NCBI GenBank assembly: GCA_963763325.1 | Contig: CAVXOL010000011.1 | Coordinates: 186,001 to 250,000, forward strand | Length of the DNA stretch: 64,000 bases | Direction: 5' to 3' | Source of the DNA: JBBECJ01 sp963763325 | Lineage (GTDB): Bacteria > Chloroflexota > Chloroflexia > Thermomicrobiales > CFX8 | In this document: positions 42,233 through 50,005 of the stretch, piece after piece | How the letters are laid out: each line of letters begins with the position of its first letter | Numbering within the stretch: position 1 is the first letter of the stretch | Position numbers and translations under genes: made by a program | The notes under the pieces: generated by a model | Told to the model about the DNA's origin: nothing | Database searches by the model: none | The model's input: only the letters and a program-made list of their open reading frames with translations

Positions 42233-42368
42233 GGTCAGCCGGTCAGTCGGTCAGTCGGTCAGCTATCAGTCGTCAGCCGTCAGCCGTCAGCCTCGTTGCC
42301 GTGCTGGACACGGCAATCGCGCGCCTGTACCGTTCATTGCTGAAGGCTGACCGACTGACCGGCTGACC
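42233..42368. repeat. Hairpin built of GTCAG octads and heptads
   Basis: Arms 42233-42254 and 42347-42368 are exact 22-base reverse complements. The left side reads as octads (GGTCAGCC, then GGTCAGTC twice) followed by heptads (CGTCAGC three times, up to about 42291). An inner hairpin TTGCCGTG/CACGGCAA lies at 42296-42316. It separates the LysE gene from the downstream operon on the same strand and may terminate the former. Confidence 0.85.
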
Positions 42369-42386
42369 AACTGAAAGGCTAACTCC

Positions 42387-43232
42387 GTGGAGTCGAGGTT
42401 GCGGCCGTTGTCGGCAGGGGACATCGTGGACGAGGCGATCGGGTTGTATCGCCGTAACTTCAGGCTGTTCCTCTCGATCGGCGCGGTTATCCTGGTTCCT
42501 GCCGGAGTCATCCAACTCATCCTCGCATTGCTGGCCGGTGAAACCGCGATGAGCGTCTTTACGATCTCGTCGTTGCTCTGGTGGACTCTGTCGATCGTCG
42601 TCTCCGTGATCTCGTACATCGCCGTCATCTCAGCGATGGCGGTCGCAGCCTCGGAACGCTGGCTTGACCGGCCAATGACTGTCGGCGAGTCCTATCGGCG
42701 CATCTCGAGCCGGATCGGCCCACTGGTTGGCCTGATCCTCGTCTACGGACTGGTCGTCATCGGCCTTTCGATGACGATCATCGGTATTCCCTTCGCCATC
42801 TATTTGTTCGTTGGCTGGCTGCTGTCGATCCAGATCCTGCTGGTCGAGGGGACCGGCATCAGGACTGCGCTCAGCCGCAGCCGCGAACTGGTGTCGGGTC
42901 ATTGGTGGCGGGTGATCGGGATCGTGATTCTGCTGGCAATCATCCAGGCGATCATCAGCGCGTTCTTTGCGCTGCCGGCTACGATCTTTGGTTTCGGCAG
43001 CCTGTTCAGCGATCCTGCGAGCGCCGATGTCTCGCCACTCGTCATCGCGCTTGACTCGATCGGCAGCACCGTCGGTCAGATCGTCGTCGGGCCGATCGCC
43101 TACTGCGCCTACATCCTGCTCTACTATGATCTGCGTGTCCGCAAGGAAGGGATGGATATCGAACTGGCCGCCCGATCGCTCGGCCTGATCGAAGACCCGA
43201 CACCAGTCGGCCACTCCGGACAGCCGGTGTGA
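42387..43232 (+). CDS. Multi-pass membrane protein (glycerophosphodiesterase membrane-domain-like)
   Basis: A 281-residue protein with about six transmembrane helices and an N-terminal Arg-Pro-Leu-Ser-Ala-Gly-Asp-Ile-Val-Asp-Glu-Ala-Ile-Gly-Leu-Tyr-Arg-Arg-Asn segment. That segment is typical of the DUF7847/glycerophosphoryl-diester-phosphodiesterase membrane-domain family, frequent in Actinobacteria and Chloroflexi. GTG 42387 is the start. Its stop overlaps the next gene by four bases (GTGA), making it the first gene of the MoxR-type operon. Biochemical role unknown. Confidence 0.82.
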   Translation: MESRLRPLSAGDIVDEAIGLYRRNFRLFLSIGAVILVPAGVIQLILALLAGETAMSVFTISSLLWWTLSIVVSVISYIAVISAMAVAASERWLDRPMTVGESYRRISSRIGPLVGLILVYGLVVIGLSMTIIGIPFAIYLFVGWLLSIQILLVEGTGIRTALSRSRELVSGHWWRVIGIVILLAIIQAIISAFFALPATIFGFGSLFSDPASADVSPLVIALDSIGSTVGQIVVGPIAYCAYILLYYDLRVRKEGMDIELAARSLGLIEDPTPVGHSGQPV

Positions 43233-44182
43233 CACGCCTGCGCCCCTTCGTGCTGGCGTTCGTAGTCGTTATTGCGCTGATGTCCTCGTCAGCCGGCGCT
43301 GCCGACCTCGACGACTACCGCGCGAGCCTGGAATCCGCCAGCGAGTTGTTGAGCAGCACCAGTCCCGATGTCGAGGCAGCGTTGTCGGAGCTTCGAGGGA
43401 TTGAGCCGGTCACCATGGATGACGGCTCAACCGTCACGCCTGACCTGACATCGGTGATCGAGGCGCTGGAGTCCGAACCACCAGATGTCAGGTCGGCGCA
43501 GGCCGGTATCGATGCCATCATCGATGCTATCGATCTTGCAGAGACTGACGACAGCCCTGACGGCGCGCGGGAAACGCTCGACGAGGTGCTGGCGCGTGAC
43601 GAGTTCCAGCCGGAACCGGAGGAGGATGAGTCACGCTCGCTCGTAGCGCGCTTTCTCGATTGGGCAGGGTCGGGCATCGACGCGTTCATCGACTGGGTCG
43701 ACCGTGTGCTCGGCGGCCAGGGTGGCGACGGCTCGCCGGGTTCGATCGCGATGGCGTTGCTCGGAATTCTCGTCATCGTCGGAATCGTCGCCTTCGCCGT
43801 CCGTAGTATTCGCGAGTCGATGACGCCTGGCGTCACCCGGCTTGACGATGGTCGAGGCGCCGAAGCGCACTATTCCTCGGCCCAGGCGCGCGCCGAAGCC
43901 GAACGACTCTTCGCAGCCGGTGAATACCGAGCAGCATTGCGGCTGCTCTATCTCGCGACCCTGATCCGCTGGGAGGAAGCCGGTCGGCTCCGTTTTGACC
44001 GCTCGCTGACCAACCGCGAGGTCGTCGCGCGAGTCAACATCCAGGGCGATGCCGCGCTGCTGGAACAGCTGACGCCGCTCGTCGATCGCTTCGACCGCGT
44101 CTGGTACGGTGGCGCGCCATGCACTGCCGCCGACTACACCACCTTTGCGTCGCTGGCTGACCGTGCCTGGGAGGTGGCCTGA
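43229..44182 (+). CDS. DUF4129 domain membrane protein
   Basis: A 317-residue protein with a cleavable signal peptide (residues 1-24, ending Ser-Ala-Gly-Ala-Ala), an acidic extracytoplasmic segment and a transmembrane helix near residues 172-192. The cytoplasmic C-terminal DUF4129 domain has Ala-Glu-Arg-Leu-Phe-Ala-Ala-Gly-Glu-Tyr-Arg-Ala-Ala-Leu-Arg-Leu-Leu-Tyr-Leu. The GTG start overlaps the previous stop, and its own stop overlaps the following ATG. DUF4129 proteins regularly occur with MoxR/DUF58 genes, as here. Confidence 0.85.
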   Translation: MTRLRPFVLAFVVVIALMSSSAGAADLDDYRASLESASELLSSTSPDVEAALSELRGIEPVTMDDGSTVTPDLTSVIEALESEPPDVRSAQAGIDAIIDAIDLAETDDSPDGARETLDEVLARDEFQPEPEEDESRSLVARFLDWAGSGIDAFIDWVDRVLGGQGGDGSPGSIAMALLGILVIVGIVAFAVRSIRESMTPGVTRLDDGRGAEAHYSSAQARAEAERLFAAGEYRAALRLLYLATLIRWEEAGRLRFDRSLTNREVVARVNIQGDAALLEQLTPLVDRFDRVWYGGAPCTAADYTTFASLADRAWEVA

Positions 44183-45330
44183 TGCGCCTGCCGGGTCGCG
44201 GAATCCTTATCGTCGCTGGGCTGATCGTCCTGCTCGCTTTGCTGGCGATCGTCGCCCGCTCGAATGAAACCTCCGGTGTCGACGGGCCGGCACTTTCGAT
44301 GCACGTGACCGTCGAGGACGGCGGCAGGGCGCTCTATATCTGGCTCAGCGAACTTGGCTATGACACCCAGCCGCTCGAATACCGTACCTTCGAGGTCGAC
44401 GATGACACCGATGCCCTCTTCATCCTCGCACCGTCGTTCGACCTGACCGAAGCCGAGGCGGCGCATGTCCTCGACTGGGTCGAGCGGGGCGGCACGTTGC
44501 TGATGGTGTCCGAGATACCGAGCCTGCTCCTCGATGATCTTGACTTGAACGTGCGTTCTCACGGAGCGGTCTTCGAGGCCGCCTATCCGCTGCAACCAGT
44601 CTTTACAGCATCATCGCTGGAGCAGATGAACGTCAACGCCACGACCCACTACGAATCTACTGACGCTGCCTGGGTTCCGCTACTTGGAGCAGGCGATCGG
44701 GCGCAAGAGCCGGTCGCCGCTGTCGCCGCATATGGGCGCGGGCGGGTCCATGTCCTGTCGAGCGAGTACGCGCTCTCCAACGCTGGGATTGGTGACGCGG
44801 ACAACGCCGCCTACGTGCTGCATGTGCTGGCCGGTGTCCCGGCTGGTGGGACGGTCGTCTTCGATGAGTACCACCACGGCTTGACCGAGCATGGCACGCT
44901 GACACAGCGGCTGGTGCGGGAGCCGTGGGGTTGGGCTGTCCTCTGGACCGTTGCATTCACGTTCGCCTGGCTGGCTTTCTCCGGCAAACGCTTCGGGAAG
45001 GCGCTGGCGCCGCCTCCGAGTTGGGCACGCAGGTCGAGCGGCGAATACGTGACGACACTTGGCTCAATGTTGCGGCGTGGCAAGCACGAGAGTTGGCTGC
45101 GGCAAAGCTACGCCGCCCAGGTCAAGCGCGCCATCGGCAGCCGCTATCGGGTCCGCGCCGACCAACCGGCCCGCGAGTTCGTTGCCGCACTTGGCGAGCG
45201 GCGCGTGGACGCGGCCGAACTGGCCGTGCCTTTGGAGCGTCTCGAAGCGTCGCAATCGCTCGACGAGGCAACGACCTTGTCCTTGATGCGAGACGTTGAA
45301 GCGATCAAGCGGCGGATGGGTGTGGCGTGA
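44182..45330 (+). CDS. DUF4350 domain membrane protein
   Basis: A 382-residue protein with an N-terminal membrane helix (about 7-25). Its DUF4350 domain resembles the GATase-like domain found in ABC-transporter auxiliary proteins (Asp-Trp-Val-Glu-Arg-Gly-Gly-Thr-Leu-Leu and Gly-Arg-Gly-Arg-Val). A second helix follows near 255-275, preceded by Phe-Asp-Glu-Tyr-His-His-Gly, a conserved DUF4350 motif, and a cytoplasmic tail ends the protein. It overlaps DUF4129 by one base (TGATG) and is followed 28 bp later by the MoxR ATPase. Confidence 0.85.
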   Translation: MRLPGRGILIVAGLIVLLALLAIVARSNETSGVDGPALSMHVTVEDGGRALYIWLSELGYDTQPLEYRTFEVDDDTDALFILAPSFDLTEAEAAHVLDWVERGGTLLMVSEIPSLLLDDLDLNVRSHGAVFEAAYPLQPVFTASSLEQMNVNATTHYESTDAAWVPLLGAGDRAQEPVAAVAAYGRGRVHVLSSEYALSNAGIGDADNAAYVLHVLAGVPAGGTVVFDEYHHGLTEHGTLTQRLVREPWGWAVLWTVAFTFAWLAFSGKRFGKALAPPPSWARRSSGEYVTTLGSMLRRGKHESWLRQSYAAQVKRAIGSRYRVRADQPAREFVAALGERRVDAAELAVPLERLEASQSLDEATTLSLMRDVEAIKRRMGVA

Positions 45331-45358
45331 TGATTCATGTACGACTGAGGAGTAGTCA

Positions 45359-46309
45359 TTGAGCGATCTGACGACCATTCGCGAGCGGTTTCTGGGTGAG
45401 GCAGATCGGGCTGTTGTCGGCCAGGACGAGACACTGGAGCTGCTGCTCGTCGCGCTGCTGGCGGGTGGACACGTTCTGCTGGAAGGCGTGCCTGGTACGG
45501 CCAAGACGCTGATGGCGAAGACGCTGGCTTCGCTGCTGCGGGCTGAGTTCAGCCGCGTCCAGTTCACGCCTGACCTGATGCCGTCCGACATCCTCGGCAC
45601 GAGCGTCTACGACCTGCAGACCGGTCGTTTCAACCTCAGGCGCGGTCCAATCTTCACCAACGTCCTGCTGGCCGACGAAGTCAATCGCGCACCGGCCAAG
45701 ACCCAGTCTGCGTTGCTGGAAGCGATGGAAGAGCGACAGGTGACGCTGGAAGGCGCCCGCCACCAGCTCCCTGACCTGTTCATGGTGATCGCAACCCAGA
45801 ATCCGATCGAATACGAGGGCACCTATCCGCTGCCGGAGGCACAACTCGACCGGTTCTTCTTCAAGCTGCTGATTGACTACGGCGACGCCGAGGTCGAGCA
45901 GGCCATCCTGGCCCGCTACCATCGCGGCTTCGACGCTCGCCATCTCGATGCGCTCCAGCTTCAGCCGGTCATTGACGAGCCGACGTTGGCGAATCTGCGC
46001 GGCGGTTGGCAGAACATTTCGGTCGAGGCCGGAGTAATGGCCTACATCACGAGCATCATCCGCGCGACTCGTGGCTCAAACGATGTCCTGCTTGGGGCGA
46101 GTCCACGAGCCGGTATCGCGCTCCTGCTGGGCAGTAAGGTGCTTGCGGCGCTCAACGGCCGTGAGTACGTCTTGCCCGACGACGTCAAGCGGCTGGCGTT
46201 GCCCGTCCTGCGACACAGGATCCTGCTCAAGCCGGAAGCTGAACTGGAAGCGCTGACACCCGATCACGTCATCCAGCGGCTACTGGCCGGCGTCGAAGTG
46301 CCGCGCTAG
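45359..46309 (+). CDS. MoxR-family AAA+ ATPase
   Basis: A 316-residue MoxR ATPase, a chaperone-like AAA+ protein acting with von Willebrand A-domain partners. Walker A is Gly-Val-Pro-Gly-Thr-Ala-Lys-Thr, Walker B is Leu-Ala-Asp-Glu-Val-Asn-Arg-Ala, and sensor 1 is Ala-Thr-Gln-Asn-Pro. The Glu-Gly-Thr-Tyr-Pro-Leu-Pro-Glu-Ala-Gln-Leu-Asp-Arg-Phe stretch is the MoxR signature. TTG 45359 is chosen because GAGGAG lies six bases upstream. The DUF58 gene starts immediately after its stop. Confidence 0.95.
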   Translation: MSDLTTIRERFLGEADRAVVGQDETLELLLVALLAGGHVLLEGVPGTAKTLMAKTLASLLRAEFSRVQFTPDLMPSDILGTSVYDLQTGRFNLRRGPIFTNVLLADEVNRAPAKTQSALLEAMEERQVTLEGARHQLPDLFMVIATQNPIEYEGTYPLPEAQLDRFFFKLLIDYGDAEVEQAILARYHRGFDARHLDALQLQPVIDEPTLANLRGGWQNISVEAGVMAYITSIIRATRGSNDVLLGASPRAGIALLLGSKVLAALNGREYVLPDDVKRLALPVLRHRILLKPEAELEALTPDHVIQRLLAGVEVPR

Positions 46310-47644
46310 ATGGCATTGTCGTTCATTCCGACTCGCCGGCTGCTCCTGGCCGGGCTAGGGCTGGTCGTCCCGCTCGTGCTGGCGACGGTTGTCCCCGGTC
46401 TGGAATGGGTCGCGCTCGCCTATCTGCCTGGCCTGGTCGGGGTCGTCCTCCTCGACGCGCGCCGGTCGCCGAAGTCACAGCAGTTCGAGGTAGAGCGCAC
46501 GCATGACCCACGTATCTCGCTCGCCGAGGACAATCCAGTCGATCTGGTCGTTCGCTGGGACATGCCGGGCATGACCGGCGCGCCGCGCGGCTTGCGAGTC
46601 CGTGATGAAGCGCCGGTCGAGATCCCGAACGACGGCACGCTCTTCGTCGGCGAGATCGTTCCGGGCGGCGTCTGGTCTGGCCGCTACCACCTCTCGCCAC
46701 GGCGACGGGGCGATTATCCGTTCGGCGCGATCGTTCTCCGCGTCGCGTCACCGCTTGGGCTACTGTCCTGGCAGCATCGCTTTGTAACTGATGACTCCGC
46801 TCGCGTCTACCCGAACCTGCGCGCGATCGCTCGTTACGACCTGCTGGCCCGTCGTGGCCGGCTGGAGGAGGCCGGATTGCGCCGGACGCGGCGCTTTGGG
46901 AGCGGGACTGAGTTCGAGCGGTTGCGCGATTACCAGCCCGACGACGATTATCGCCGGATCAACTGGAAAGCCACTGCCCGTCGCCGACAGCCGGTGACGG
47001 TCGAATACGAAACTGAACGCAGCCAGAACCTCGTCCTTGTCCTCGACACGGGCCGGCTGATGGGAACGCCGGTCGGCCGTATGCAGAAGCTCGACTATGC
47101 CGTCAACGCTGCCCTGATGCTCGCCTACGTCGCGATGGAGATGGGGGACAGGACGGCGCTGCTGGTCTTCACCGACAGGACCGAACGCTTCGTGCCGCTC
47201 GGGCGTGGCCAGCGCCAGTTCCAGCTTCTGCTCGACACGCTCTACAAGATTGACACCCAGCCAATCGAGGCCGATCCGACCCGCGCGCTCAACGATCTGC
47301 TCCGTCGCCAGCTCAAGCGTTCACTGATCGTCGTCTTCACCGACGTGGCCGAGTCGGTCGAGCCAACCCCACTCCTCGTCTCACTCGGCCAGCTTGCCCG
47401 TCGTCACCTGCCACTCTGCGTGATGGTCAGCAACCCCGATATCACTCGTCTGGCCGCTGCCCCACCCAGCGATATGCGTGCCGCATACGAGAAGGTCGTC
47501 GCCCAGCGACTGCTCGACGAGCGCCGCTCATTCACCGATCGTCTCGAACGCCGCGGTGCCCTCGTCCTCGACGCGCCCGCCGAACAACTGACGACGGGCC
47601 TCATCAACCGCTACCTGGAGATCAAGGCGAAGACGCAGTTGTAG
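46310..47644 (+). CDS. DUF58 domain protein with von Willebrand A-like fold
   Basis: A 444-residue DUF58 protein. Two hydrophobic helices lie at residues 10-45. An extracytoplasmic or linker beta region follows, then the DUF58 motif Leu-Arg-Asp-Tyr-Gln-Pro-Asp-Asp-Asp-Tyr-Arg-Arg-Ile-Asn-Trp-Lys-Ala-Thr-Ala-Arg. A vWA-like domain begins Leu-Val-Leu-Val-Leu-Asp-Thr-Gly-Arg, a MIDAS-like variant lacking the usual DxSxS. ATG 46310 follows the MoxR stop without a gap. It is the likely partner of the MoxR ATPase. Its stop is seven bases from that of the convergent glgX-like gene. Confidence 0.92.
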   Translation: MALSFIPTRRLLLAGLGLVVPLVLATVVPGLEWVALAYLPGLVGVVLLDARRSPKSQQFEVERTHDPRISLAEDNPVDLVVRWDMPGMTGAPRGLRVRDEAPVEIPNDGTLFVGEIVPGGVWSGRYHLSPRRRGDYPFGAIVLRVASPLGLLSWQHRFVTDDSARVYPNLRAIARYDLLARRGRLEEAGLRRTRRFGSGTEFERLRDYQPDDDYRRINWKATARRRQPVTVEYETERSQNLVLVLDTGRLMGTPVGRMQKLDYAVNAALMLAYVAMEMGDRTALLVFTDRTERFVPLGRGQRQFQLLLDTLYKIDTQPIEADPTRALNDLLRRQLKRSLIVVFTDVAESVEPTPLLVSLGQLARRHLPLCVMVSNPDITRLAAAPPSDMRAAYEKVVAQRLLDERRSFTDRLERRGALVLDAPAEQLTTGLINRYLEIKAKTQL

Positions 47645-47651
47645 CTGTCAG

Positions 47652-49790
47652 CTATTCATCCTCAATCCGTCGGAACAACGCCAGCGACCGGCCTTCGAGC
47701 GGGTAGGGGGAGCCCGCTTTAAAGAGGACTGGCTCGGGATCGGGCCTGGGGCGGGCGGTGTCGAAGACGCGTTCCCAGCGATACGTCGGACGCGACGAGA
47801 CCATCACAAAGTCAAGCGGATCGTGGTGGGCGTTGATGAGCAGCAGCAGCGTGTCGTCGATGATTCGATCGCCGTTAGCATCGAACTCGTTGAGTGCTTC
47901 GCCGCCGAGCCGGACGCCGATCGTCCGAACCCAGCCGGCGTCCCACTCTTCCTCGGACATCTCTTCGCCGTCGGGCCGGAACCAGGTGATATCGCGGATG
48001 TCGGAGCCGTGGATGCGGCGGCCCTGGAAGAACTTGCGCCGGTGGAGGATCGGGTGCTCCTTGCGATATGCGATCAGGCGGCGGGTGAAGTCGAGCAACT
48101 CCTGTTCGCGCTCGTCAAGGCTCCAGTCGTACCAGGAGACCTCATTGTCCTGACAGTACGCGTTATTGTTGCCCTGTTGGGTGCGGCTGATCTCGTCTCC
48201 GCCACAGAGCATCGGGACACCTTGCGAGAAGAACAGCGTCGCAAGGAAGTTCCGCTTGGAGCGTTCCCGCGCTTCGATAATCTCCTCGTCGTCGGTTGGC
48301 CCCTCGACACCGTGGTTCCAGGAGATGTTGTCGTTGTGACCGTCGTTGTTGTCCTCGCCGTTAGCCTCGTTGTGCTTTTCGTTGTAGGAAACGAGGTCGT
48401 GAAGCGTGAAGCCGTCGTGGGCGGTGATGAAGTTGATGCTGGCGTAGGGGCGGCGGCCGTCGTCCTGGTAGAGGTCGCTCGATCCGGTCAGCCGATAGGC
48501 GATTTCGGCCATCAACCCCTCGTCACCCTTCCAGAAGGCGCGAACGGAATCGCGGTACTTGCCGTTCCACTCGGTCCAGAGGACCGGGAAGTTGCCGACC
48601 TGATAGCCACCTTCCCCGACGTCCCATGGTTCGGCGATAAGCTTGACGCGCGACAGAATTGGATCCTGGTGAATGATGTCGAAGAACGCCGATAGCCGGT
48701 CAACGTCGTGCAGCTCTCGGGCAAGCGTCGACGCCAGGTCAAAGCGGAACCCATCGACGTGCATCTCGGTCACCCAGTAGCGCAGGCTGTCCATCACCAG
48801 CTTCAACGTGTTGGGATGCTGCATGTTCATCGAGTTGCCGGTCCCGGTGTAGTCGAAGTAGAACCGCTCGTCGCCCGGCACGAGCCGGTAATAGGCTGTG
48901 TTGTCAATTCCGCGGAATGAGAGCGTTGGCCCCATCTGGTTGCCCTCGGAGGTGTGGTTGTAGACCACATCGAGGATGACCTCGATGCCGGCTCGATGGA
49001 GCGACTTGACCATCTCCTTAAACTCGCGCACCTGCCCGCCGCTGTCTCCACAGGAGGAGTAGCGCGCGTCCGGCGCGAAGTAGTTGGTTGTGTTGTAGCC
49101 CCAGTAGTTCGTCAGCCCCTTCTCGACCAGGTGTCCGTCATCCAGAAATTCGTGGACCGGCAGCAGCTCAACGGCCGTCACCCCAAGCCGCGTGAGATAG
49201 TCAATCGCGACCGGGTGGGCAAGCCCGGCGTAGGTGCCACGTAGAGCTTCCGGGATGTCCGGGTGCTGTTTGGTGAAGCCCTTGACGTGCACTTCGTAGA
49301 TGATCGACTCGTTCCAGGGCCGGCGCAGCTGTTCGTCGCCCTCCCAGTCGAACTCCTCGTCAATGACGATCCCTTTCGGCATCCCACGAGAACTGTCACT
49401 CTCGTCAAAGGACAGGTCGGCGTCCGGGTGGCCGAGCTGGTAGCCGAAGACCGGCTGCGACCAATCGACCTTGCCGGCGATTGCGCGGGCATACGGGTCG
49501 ATGACGAGCTTGTTCTCATTAAAGCGCAGACCGTTCTGCGGATCGTATGGGCCGTAGACGCGATACCCGTAGAGCTGTCCCGGCCGAACATCCGGCAGGT
49601 AACCGTGCCAGACGTGGGCGGTCACTTCCGGCAGCCTGATGCGCTCCGTTTCGCCACGACCGGCCTCGCTGTTGAACAGGCAGAGGTCGACGCGGGTGGC
49701 GTTCTCTGAAAAGATCGCGAAGTTGACGCCTTTGCCGTCCCAGTGCGCTCCGAGTGGAAAAGGCCGCCCCGGTAGTAGCTTTCGCGCCAC
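47652..49790 (-). CDS. glgX: Glycogen debranching enzyme GlgX (isoamylase type, GH13/CBM48)
   Basis: A 712-residue GlgX that hydrolyses alpha-1,6 branches of phosphorylase-limit glycogen. The CBM48 N-domain (Pro-Phe-Pro-Leu-Gly-Ala-His-Trp-Asp-Gly-Lys-Gly-Val-Asn-Phe) precedes the GH13 barrel, with Asp-Val-Val-Tyr-Asn-His-Thr, nucleophile Gly-Phe-Arg-Phe-Asp, acid Leu-Ile-Ala-Glu-Pro-Trp-Asp and Thr-Ala-His-Asp-Gly-Phe. GTG 49790 is preferred because GGGGGGA lies six bases upstream; ATG 49805 would put that site inside the gene. Divergent from the TreS-like gene; together they suggest glycogen-trehalose metabolism. Confidence 0.93.
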   Translation of the reverse strand: MARKLLPGRPFPLGAHWDGKGVNFAIFSENATRVDLCLFNSEAGRGETERIRLPEVTAHVWHGYLPDVRPGQLYGYRVYGPYDPQNGLRFNENKLVIDPYARAIAGKVDWSQPVFGYQLGHPDADLSFDESDSSRGMPKGIVIDEEFDWEGDEQLRRPWNESIIYEVHVKGFTKQHPDIPEALRGTYAGLAHPVAIDYLTRLGVTAVELLPVHEFLDDGHLVEKGLTNYWGYNTTNYFAPDARYSSCGDSGGQVREFKEMVKSLHRAGIEVILDVVYNHTSEGNQMGPTLSFRGIDNTAYYRLVPGDERFYFDYTGTGNSMNMQHPNTLKLVMDSLRYWVTEMHVDGFRFDLASTLARELHDVDRLSAFFDIIHQDPILSRVKLIAEPWDVGEGGYQVGNFPVLWTEWNGKYRDSVRAFWKGDEGLMAEIAYRLTGSSDLYQDDGRRPYASINFITAHDGFTLHDLVSYNEKHNEANGEDNNDGHNDNISWNHGVEGPTDDEEIIEARERSKRNFLATLFFSQGVPMLCGGDEISRTQQGNNNAYCQDNEVSWYDWSLDEREQELLDFTRRLIAYRKEHPILHRRKFFQGRRIHGSDIRDITWFRPDGEEMSEEEWDAGWVRTIGVRLGGEALNEFDANGDRIIDDTLLLLINAHHDPLDFVMVSSRPTYRWERVFDTARPRPDPEPVLFKAGSPYPLEGRSLALFRRIEDE

Positions 49791-50005
49791 GTTGTATCCC
49801 CCCATTTAGCTGGATGCCATTGTCGATAGACACAATCAACCGACCGATGATCTCACTCGCCGTTCCGGCGGCTCTCGACAACGCAGGTTGGGTGCCAATC
49901 GCCGACCATCTGAGAGTCTACCCGCTGATGCGAGGCAGGTTGTGGCTTAGCACGTGCGAGCCGGTTGATGACAACATCAGCTACGGATGAGAAAGGGATG
50001 CTTGC

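Noticed and set aside
42233..42368. CRISPR array
   Set aside because: Repeats are 7-8 bases with no spacers of constant length; the structure is an inverted repeat.
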